The notes under the pieces: generated by a model | Database searches by the model: none | Told to the model about the DNA's origin: nothing | Seen by the model: only the letters and a program-made list of their open reading frames with translations | In this document: positions 13,488-25,544 of the stretch, piece by piece | Layout of the letters: each line of letters begins with the position of its first letter | How positions within the stretch are numbered: the stretch's first letter is position 1 | Assembly (NCBI RefSeq): GCF_937941905.1 | Contig: NZ_CALDGS010000136.1 | Span: forward strand, 1 to 25,544 | Direction: 5' to 3' | Length of the DNA stretch: 25,544 nt | Source: an uncultured Mycolicibacterium sp. | Lineage (GTDB): Bacteria; Actinomycetota; Actinomycetes; Mycobacteriales; Mycobacteriaceae | Translations under genes and position numbers: made by a program

Positions 13488-14177
13488 ATGGCCGAGACGA
13501 CGGGGCGCGTGCTGCGGCTGCTCGGCCTGCTGCAGTCCCGGCGGGTGTGGTCCGGTGCGGAGCTGGCCGCCCGGCTCGGCGTCACCACCCGCAGCGTGCG
13601 CCGCGACATCGAACGGCTGCGCGACCTCGGCTACCCCGTGCACGCCAGCCGCGGTCACGGCGGCGGCTACCAGCTCGGCGCCGGGGCGGCGCTGCCACCG
13701 CTGCTGCTCGACCCGGACGAAGCCGTTGCCGTGGCGGTCTGCCTGCGGCTGGCCGCCGGCGGCAGCGTGGCCGGGGTGGGGGAGGCCGCCCTGCGCGCGC
13801 TCGGCAAGCTCGACCAGGTGATGCCCGCGCGGCTGCGCGCCCAGGGCAGCGTCTTCACGCCGCGCCCGGCGCCCGACGCCGCCCGCTTCGTCCAGCGCGC
13901 CATCACCGCCGCGCCCTACCGGCATGTCGCGCAGGTGCGCTTTCATGCGCCGGAACACGTTGTGGCCCGGCATTTCCCGCCGTCGACGGTGGGTATCGAG
14001 GCGGACGGGGCGCAGGCCTGCATCGTCACCACCGGCGCCGACGATCCGCACCGGTTGGTGCTCCACCTCGCGGCGGTGGGCTGCGAGTTCGAGGTGCTCT
14101 CTCCGCCGGAGGTGGCCCGGGCCGCCGCCGAGCTGTCCGGACGGCTGGCGCGCGCCGCTCCCCGCGAGCAGCCGTGA
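13488..14177 (+). CDS. HTH regulator of the YafY/WYL class lacking the WYL domain
   Basis: This 229-residue regulator has an N-terminal HTH_11-type winged helix (about 5-62: AELAARLGVTTRSVRRDIERL, then GHGGGYQL). A helical linker follows with LLLDPDEAVAVAVCLRLA and ALGKLDQVMPARLR (about 70-117). The C-terminal part (about 133-222) resembles the WCX extension, with RAITAAPYRHVAQVRFHAP and LVLHLAAVGCEFEVLSPPE. Full members have about 320 residues with a ligand-binding WYL domain between these parts; here that domain is absent without a frameshift. The ATG at 13488 follows GAGGGGAG. It probably binds the palindrome in front of the dinB-like gene. The C-terminal PREQP and stop lie in repeat copy C. 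Confidence 0.85.
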   Translation: MAETTGRVLRLLGLLQSRRVWSGAELAARLGVTTRSVRRDIERLRDLGYPVHASRGHGGGYQLGAGAALPPLLLDPDEAVAVAVCLRLAAGGSVAGVGEAALRALGKLDQVMPARLRAQGSVFTPRPAPDAARFVQRAITAAPYRHVAQVRFHAPEHVVARHFPPSTVGIEADGAQACIVTTGADDPHRLVLHLAAVGCEFEVLSPPEVARAAAELSGRLARAAPREQP

Positions 14178-14227
14178 ACACCCCCGGAAACGCCCGCCCG
14201 CAGGGGGATTCGGCGACCGCTCGCCGG
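14161..14227. repeat. Short inverted-repeat element, copy C
   Basis: The left arm 14161-14186 (CCCGCGAGCAGCCGTGA to CCCCCG) matches copy A at 23 of 26 positions. A degenerate right arm starts at 14201 (CAGGGGGATT) and ends in GCTCGCCGG. A further ACGGGGGTG follows at 14231. The left arm holds the last codons and stop of the HTH regulator gene. Confidence 0.75.
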
Positions 14228-14244
14228 AGAACGGGGGTGCGCCG

Positions 14245-14250
14245 TAGCGT
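14245..14250 (+). promoter_or_regulatory. -10 element of the ROK gene, leaderless geometry
   Basis: TAGCGT ends 6 nt before the ATG at 14257, the same spacing as for tetR, so the mRNA probably starts at the ATG. No clear -35 is seen. Confidence 0.55.
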
Positions 14251-14256
14251 CGGGGC

Positions 14257-15141
14257 ATGGACCCCGTGCTGGCCCTCGACCTCGGCGGCAGCAAGCTCGC
14301 CGCGGCACTCGTCGACGCCGACGGCGCGCTGCTCCGGCGTGCCGTCCGGCCCACCCCGCACACCGACGCCGAGGCCGCCTGGGTGGCCGTCGCCGGTCTC
14401 GTCGACGAGGTGCTCGACCGGCCGGTGCGCGGGGTCGGCATCGCCGCGGCCGGCCCGGTCGACCTCGTCGCCGGCACGGTCAGCCCGATCAACCTCACCG
14501 TCTGGCAGCGGTTCGGCGTCGTCGAGCGCATCGGCGCCCTGGTGCCCGGGGTACCGGTGCGGCTCGGCGGCGACGGGACGTGCATGGCGATGGGGGAGCA
14601 GTGGCTCGGCGCGGCGGCCGGGGCCCGGTTCGTGCTCGGCGCGGTGGTCTCCACCGGCGTCGGCGGCGGGCTGGTGCTCGACGGGCGCCCCTACCACGGC
14701 CGTACCGGCAACGCCGGGCACGTCGGGCACATCGTCGTCGACCCCGCCGGCGCGGTGTGCAGCTGCGGCGGGCGCGGCTGCGTGGAGACGGTTGCCGCCG
14801 GGCCCCGCATGACGGCCTGGGCCCGCGCGCAGGGTTGGACCGGTGCCGACGCCGCCGAACTGGCCGCCGACGCCGCGGCCGGTGACCCGGTCGCGGTCGC
14901 GGCGTTCCGGCGCGCGGCGCGGGCGGTCGCGGCGATGATCGCCTCGGTCGCCGCGGTGTGCGATCTGGATCTGGCGGTCGTCGGCGGCGGGGTGGCGGCC
15001 GCCGGGCCGGTGCTGTTCGAACCGCTCACGGCCGCCCTGGCCGACTACGCCGGGCTGGACTTCCTGCGTGGGCTGCGGGTGGTGCCGGCCGCCCTCGGCG
15101 CCGACGCCGGGCTGATCGGGGCGGCGGCGCTGCTGCGGTGA
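14257..15141 (+). CDS. ROK-family protein (sugar kinase-like)
   Basis: This 294-residue protein has the ROK/ASKHA fold without an N-terminal HTH, so it is kinase-like rather than a repressor. The phosphate-binding LALDLGGSK (5-13) and second phosphate loop STGVGGG (132-138) are clear. The zinc motif CSCGGRGC (168-175) is followed by Glu177. Two sugar-binding motifs differ from canonical glucokinases: the usual NDxN is GDGT around Asp106, and the usual GExGH is GHVGH, with His155 in place of Glu. A similar protein (Rv0650) lies just before rplJ in M. tuberculosis as I recall it. The start is chosen by the leaderless spacing. The substrate cannot be assigned. Confidence 0.85.
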   Translation: MDPVLALDLGGSKLAAALVDADGALLRRAVRPTPHTDAEAAWVAVAGLVDEVLDRPVRGVGIAAAGPVDLVAGTVSPINLTVWQRFGVVERIGALVPGVPVRLGGDGTCMAMGEQWLGAAAGARFVLGAVVSTGVGGGLVLDGRPYHGRTGNAGHVGHIVVDPAGAVCSCGGRGCVETVAAGPRMTAWARAQGWTGADAAELAADAAAGDPVAVAAFRRAARAVAAMIASVAAVCDLDLAVVGGGVAAAGPVLFEPLTAALADYAGLDFLRGLRVVPAALGADAGLIGAAALLR

Positions 15142-15153
15142 CGGCGCCGGATT

Positions 15154-15182
15154 TTGGTGGTGGTGTCCGGCTGCGGTACAGT
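15154..15182 (+). promoter_or_regulatory. Strong SigA-type promoter of rplJ-rplL
   Basis: TTGGTG (15154-15159) and TACAGT (15177-15182) are spaced 17 bp. The predicted transcription start is near 15189, giving a leader of about 214 nt before rplJ. Confidence 0.75.
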
Positions 15183-15188
15183 TGGGCA

Positions 15189-15402
15189 GTTCCACCGAAG
15201 ACCGTACGGTCACCGAGCAATCGGTCGAAGGTCCGGGAGCATCCCGGCGGCCTACGCAGGAGGACGCGGTAAACATCGCCATACCTGTACCTACAGGTGT
15301 TTCGTGTGCGCCCCGACCTGCCTGCGTCGGGGCGTTCGTCGTTTCCGGCCCGGTCTGCGGTCTTCCGGCGGGACAACCACATCCCATTACAAGGAGGCAT
15401 GC
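15189..15402 (+). ncRNA. Structured rplJ-rplL leader (probable L10 autoregulatory leader)
   Basis: The untranslated leader holds a perfect ACCTGT/ACAGGT hairpin with a 4-nt loop (15283-15298) and a strong CGCCCCGAC/GTCGGGGCG hairpin with an 8-nt loop (15309-15334). In many bacteria L10 or the L10-L12 complex binds this leader to limit its own synthesis. The second hairpin could be an attenuator, but no T-run follows it. The L10-binding kink-turn was not identified with certainty. Confidence 0.6.
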
Positions 15403-15930
15403 ATGGCCAAGGCTGACAAAGCCACGGCGGTTGCCGCGCTTGCCGAGAAGTTCCGCGAGGCGACGGCCACGGTCGTCACCGAGTACCGCGGGCTGACGGT
15501 GGCGAACCTTGCCGAGCTGCGCCGCTCGCTCGGCGAGTCCGCTACCTACACCGTCGCCAAGAACACCTTGGTCAAGCGGGCAGCGGCGGAGGCCGGCATC
15601 GAGGGCCTCGACGACCTGTTCGCGGGTCCGACCGCGATCGCGTTCGTCAAGGGCGAGCCGGTCGAGGCGGCCAAGGCGCTGAAGAAGTTCGCCAAGGACA
15701 ACAAGGCGCTGGTCATCAAGGGCGGCTACATGGAGGGCAAGTCGCTCTCCGTCGCCGAGGTCGAGGCGATCGCCGACCTGGAGTCGCGCGAGGTGCTGCT
15801 GGCCAAGCTGGCCGGCGCCATGAAGGGCAACCTCGCCAAGGCCGCCGGCCTGTTCAACGCGCCGGCCTCGCAGGTCGCCCGGCTGGCCGCCGCGCTGCAG
15901 GAGAAGAAGTCCGGCGAAGAAGCCGCCTAA
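15403..15930 (+). CDS. rplJ: 50S ribosomal protein L10
   Basis: L10 anchors the L12 dimers of the ribosomal stalk to 23S rRNA. The 175-residue protein starts MAKADKATAVAALAEKFREA and has the rRNA-binding segment EYRGLTVANLAELRRSL, the conserved YTVAKNTLVKRA and the C-terminal helix that carries L12. The ATG at 15403 follows a strong AAGGAGG (15391-15397). The frame stays open upstream to 15154, but that part is the leader. It precedes rplL by 39 bp. Confidence 0.98.
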   Translation: MAKADKATAVAALAEKFREATATVVTEYRGLTVANLAELRRSLGESATYTVAKNTLVKRAAAEAGIEGLDDLFAGPTAIAFVKGEPVEAAKALKKFAKDNKALVIKGGYMEGKSLSVAEVEAIADLESREVLLAKLAGAMKGNLAKAAGLFNAPASQVARLAAALQEKKSGEEAA

Positions 15931-15969
15931 CCACCCATACCGAGCCAGGAAACAGGAAAGGACCACATC

Positions 15970-16368
15970 ATGGCGAAGCTCAGCACCGAGGAACTGCTGG
16001 AAGCCTTCAAGGAAATGACCCTGCTCGAGCTCTCGGAGTTCGTGAAGGCGTTCGAGGAGACCTTCGAGGTCACCGCGGCCGCTCCGGTCGCCGTTGCCGC
16101 CGTCCCGGGTGCGGCTGCCGCCGCCGGTGGCGATGCCGGCGCCGGTGAGGAGCAGACCGAGTTCGACGTCATCCTCGAGTCGGCCGGCGACAAGAAGATC
16201 GGCGTCATCAAGGTCGTCCGCGAGATCGTCTCCGGCCTGGGCCTGAAGGAGGCCAAGGACCTGGTCGACGGCGCGCCGAAGCCGCTGCTGGAGAAGGTCA
16301 ACAAGGAGGCCGCCGAGGACGCCAAGGCCAAGCTGGAGGCCGCCGGCGCCACGGTCACCATCAAGTAG
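15970..16368 (+). CDS. rplL: 50S ribosomal protein L7/L12
   Basis: L7/L12 forms the flexible stalk dimers that recruit translation factors. The 132-residue protein has the N-terminal dimer and L10-binding domain (about 1-35), an Ala/Gly-rich hinge (about 36-58) and the C-terminal factor-binding domain (EFDVILESAGDKKIGVIKVV and GLGLKEAKDLVDGAPK). The ATG at 15970 follows GGAAAGGA. A strong hairpin just after the stop suggests that rplJ-rplL form a two-gene unit. Confidence 0.98.
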   Translation: MAKLSTEELLEAFKEMTLLELSEFVKAFEETFEVTAAAPVAVAAVPGAAAAAGGDAGAGEEQTEFDVILESAGDKKIGVIKVVREIVSGLGLKEAKDLVDGAPKPLLEKVNKEAAEDAKAKLEAAGATVTIK

Positions 16369-16381
16369 TTTCAGCTACGCC

Positions 16382-16416
16382 CTGTGGGGTCGGTCCGATG
16401 CGGGCCGACCCCACAG
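16382..16416 (+). terminator. Terminator hairpin after rplL
   Basis: A perfect 12-bp stem CTGTGGGGTCGG/CCGACCCCACAG (16382-16393 with 16405-16416) closes an 11-nt loop, 13 bp after the rplL stop. It is followed by TTCGTCT rather than a real T-run, common in high-GC actinobacteria. Confidence 0.8.
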
Positions 16417-16503
16417 TTCGTCTCCGGGCCGGTGGGTTCCGGCAACCCGCGGCGGTTCGTCGCACCGGCCAGTGGACACATGCGTGCCTTGGCACAATTG
16501 GCG

Positions 16504-16514
16504 TAGGCTACAGT
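16504..16514 (+). promoter_or_regulatory. Candidate -10 region for mkl
   Basis: Overlapping TAGGCT (16504-16509) and TACAGT (16509-16514) both fit TANNNT, 59-69 nt before the mkl start. TTGGCA (16489-16494) is a possible -35, but its 14-bp spacing to TACAGT is short. Confidence 0.35.
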
Positions 16515-16572
16515 GACTCAAGCCACAGCCGTGTCGGCGTGGGCGGGACGATGACTGCGGAGGGAATCGCGC

Positions 16573-17688
16573 GTGGGCATTGGTATCCAGGTTGAGGGGC
16601 TGACCAAGTCCTTCGGGCCCCAGCGGATCTGGGAAGACGTGACGATGGACATCCCGCCGGGTGAGGTCAGCGTCCTGCTCGGCCCGTCGGGTACCGGCAA
16701 GTCGGTGTTCCTGAAGTCGCTGATCGGTCTGCTGCGGCCCGAGCGCGGCAAGATCATCATCAACGGCACCAACATCCTCGAGTGCTCGGCCAAGGAGCTC
16801 TACGAGATCCGGACCCTGTTCGGCGTGCTGTTCCAGGACGGCGCGCTGTTCGGCTCGATGAGCATCTACGACAACACCGCCTTCCCGCTTCGTGAGCACA
16901 CGAAGAAGAAGGAAAGCGAGATCCGCAAGATCGTCATGGAGAAGCTGGAGCTCGTCGGTCTGGCCGGCGACGAGGACAAGTTCCCCGGCGAGATCTCCGG
17001 CGGTATGCGCAAGCGCGCCGGGCTGGCCCGCGCCCTGGTGCTCGACCCGCAGATCATCCTGTGCGACGAGCCGGACTCCGGCCTGGATCCGGTCCGTACC
17101 GCCTACCTGAGCCAGCTGCTCATCGACATCAACGCGCAGATCGACGCGACGATCCTGATCGTCACGCACAACATCAACATCGCCCGCACCGTGCCGGACA
17201 ATATCGGCATGCTGTTCCGCCGCCGGCTGGTCATGTTCGGCCCCCGCGAGGTGCTGCTGACCAGCGACGAGCCCGTCGTCAAGCAGTTCCTCAACGGCCG
17301 CCGGGTCGGCCCGATCGGCATGTCCGAGGAGAAGGACGAGGCCACCGCGGCCGCCGAGCAGGCCATGGTCGAGGCCGGCCACCACGACGGTGGCGTGGAG
17401 GAGATCCAGGGCGTGCCGCCGCAGCTCACCCCGACCCCGGGCATGCCCGAGCGCAAGGCGGTGGGCCGCCGGCGCGAGCGGGTGCGCCAGATCCTGCACA
17501 CCCTGCCGGCCAAGGCCCAGGCCGCGATCCTCGACGACCTCGAGGGCACCCACCGCTACCACGCCAGCGAGTTCGCCGAGGACCTGCCGCGGCACCCCGA
17601 GCACGTCGCCGACGACGCCACCGTGCCGGTGGCGCAGGGCGACGACGACACCCCGACCGCCTCGATCCCGGTCGGCAACGACAACTAG
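16573..17688 (+). CDS. mkl: ATP-binding protein of Mce lipid/sterol importers (Mkl/MceG)
   Basis: Mkl (MceG) is the shared cytosolic ATPase that powers Mce transporters importing lipids and cholesterol. The 371-residue protein has Walker A GPSGTGKS (37-44), the Q-loop Gln88 in LFQDG, signature ISGGM (141-145), Walker B with catalytic Glu166 in IILCDEPDSGLDP and switch His199 in VTHN. A long C-terminal extension (about 245-371), including GMPERKAVGRRRERVR and a low-complexity acidic tail, is typical of this ATPase and not of ordinary ABC subunits. The GTG at 16573 follows GCGGAGGGA. No permease or mce gene is in the window, as expected for a trans-acting subunit. Confidence 0.95.
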   Translation: MGIGIQVEGLTKSFGPQRIWEDVTMDIPPGEVSVLLGPSGTGKSVFLKSLIGLLRPERGKIIINGTNILECSAKELYEIRTLFGVLFQDGALFGSMSIYDNTAFPLREHTKKKESEIRKIVMEKLELVGLAGDEDKFPGEISGGMRKRAGLARALVLDPQIILCDEPDSGLDPVRTAYLSQLLIDINAQIDATILIVTHNINIARTVPDNIGMLFRRRLVMFGPREVLLTSDEPVVKQFLNGRRVGPIGMSEEKDEATAAAEQAMVEAGHHDGGVEEIQGVPPQLTPTPGMPERKAVGRRRERVRQILHTLPAKAQAAILDDLEGTHRYHASEFAEDLPRHPEHVADDATVPVAQGDDDTPTASIPVGNDN

Positions 17689-17700
17689 CGGTCCGTGCGG

Positions 17701-17737
17701 GCCCGCCTGCGTGGCGCGTTGTCGTCGGCAGGCGGGC
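17701..17737 (+). terminator. Terminator hairpin after mkl
   Basis: The 10-bp perfect arms GCCCGCCTGC (17701-17710) and GCAGGCGGGC (17728-17737) flank a 17-nt loop, 12 bp after the mkl stop, followed by TTCC. This probably separates mkl from rpoB transcription. Confidence 0.7.
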
Positions 17738-18155
17738 TTCCGTATGCTCAGGGCCGGTTGCCGGGCCCGCGGATTCAAGATCTATCCGGTGTCCCGATGG
17801 GCCGATCTGCCCTTGACGGGCGGGCCCAAAGCCGTCAGGCTGTTCCCCAGCATGTGGGCACGGGACGAGGTCGCCAGCCAGCGCCGAGCGGGTCCCTGCA
17901 CGCCGTGGTTGAGGAATGCGCGGTCCTGCGCTATCGTTGGACGTTGCGCTGGCTGCATCCTGCCCACCTTTACCCGCACCTGACACCGTGGACCTAGCCT
18001 GAGCCTTCGTTCATTGCTCAGTGATCCGGTGGCGTGCCGTGCGTTGGGACGGGCGCGGGCCGAGATGAAGCCAGCCGAACCGACGCAGATGCGCGACGGC
18101 GTGAGGCGGCCCACCGCTTCCACGCCGGTCGCATGAGGTGCTGGAAGGATGCATC
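17738..18155 (+). promoter_or_regulatory. rpoBC promoter region and long 5' leader
   Basis: This 418-bp gap has no convincing gene. The best promoter is TTGAGG (17909-17914) with TATCGT (17932-17937), spacing 17 bp, giving a start near 17944 and a leader of about 212 nt. A weaker upstream pair is TTGACG (17813-17818) and CAGGCT (17836-17841), also 17 bp apart. The leader contains a small hairpin CTGAGC/GCTCAG (17999-18004 with 18016-18021). Confidence 0.6.
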
Positions 18156-21650
<3,495 letters not shown>

Positions 21651-21689
21651 TCATTGGATTTCTAATCCCGAAAGGGGAAAGGGAGTTAC

Positions 21690-25544
<3,855 letters not shown>

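Noticed and set aside
12643..14227. Insertion sequence or composite transposon around the dinB-regulator pair
   Set aside because: No transposase or target-site duplication is visible; the repeats look like short REP-type elements.
13314..14654. Upstream extension of the dinB-like frame
   Set aside because: The extra residues are low complexity, overlap the HTH and ROK genes antisense, and a good ribosome binding site marks the internal ATG at 13313.
18138..18155. GTG at 18138 as the rpoB start
   Set aside because: It has no suitable ribosome binding site, while TTG at 18156 has GGAAGGA and matches known mycobacterial practice.

Overview
The window is chromosomal DNA from a high-GC mycobacterium, most likely a Mycolicibacterium-type or related species. 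This rests on hadA-hadB-hadC (mycolic acid dehydratases), two mycolate methyltransferases, the Mce transporter ATPase gene mkl, a mycobacterial NusG with an acidic N-terminal extension, and rpoB starting with TTG. I compared proteins with M. tuberculosis homologues from memory, not by alignment.

Left part (1-4056, minus strand): a translation and lipid block read right to left: tRNA-Thr, tRNA-Met, rpmG, hadA, hadB, hadC, tRNA-Trp, secE, nusG, rplK. A 33-bp tandem repeat follows the rplK stop at the window edge. In M. tuberculosis and M. smegmatis, as I recall them, this block points the other way relative to the mmaA-rpoB region, so an inversion is likely here.

Middle (4057-10882): a plus-strand NYN/PIN-like nuclease with a C-terminal LOTUS-like domain. 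It is followed on the minus strand by UDP-glucose 6-dehydrogenase, mmaA4, an mmaA2-like methyltransferase, lipG (alpha/beta hydrolase) and an ABC1/UbiB-family atypical kinase, with lipG and the kinase gene overlapping by one base.

Accessory patch (10883-14256): an MpaB/DUF2236-family oxygenase divergent from a TetR regulator with a duplicated palindromic operator between them, then a DinB-like (DUF664) protein divergent from an HTH regulator that has lost its WYL domain. Three copies of a short inverted-repeat element sit between these genes, and two genes take their last codons and stop from it. As I recall, M. tuberculosis carries different genes here.

Right part (14257-25544, plus strand): a leaderless ROK-family protein with altered active-site motifs, the rplJ-rplL operon with a structured leader, mkl, and rpoB-rpoC behind a long untranslated leader. 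rpoC is cut by the window end. The rifampicin-resistance region of rpoB reads as wild type.
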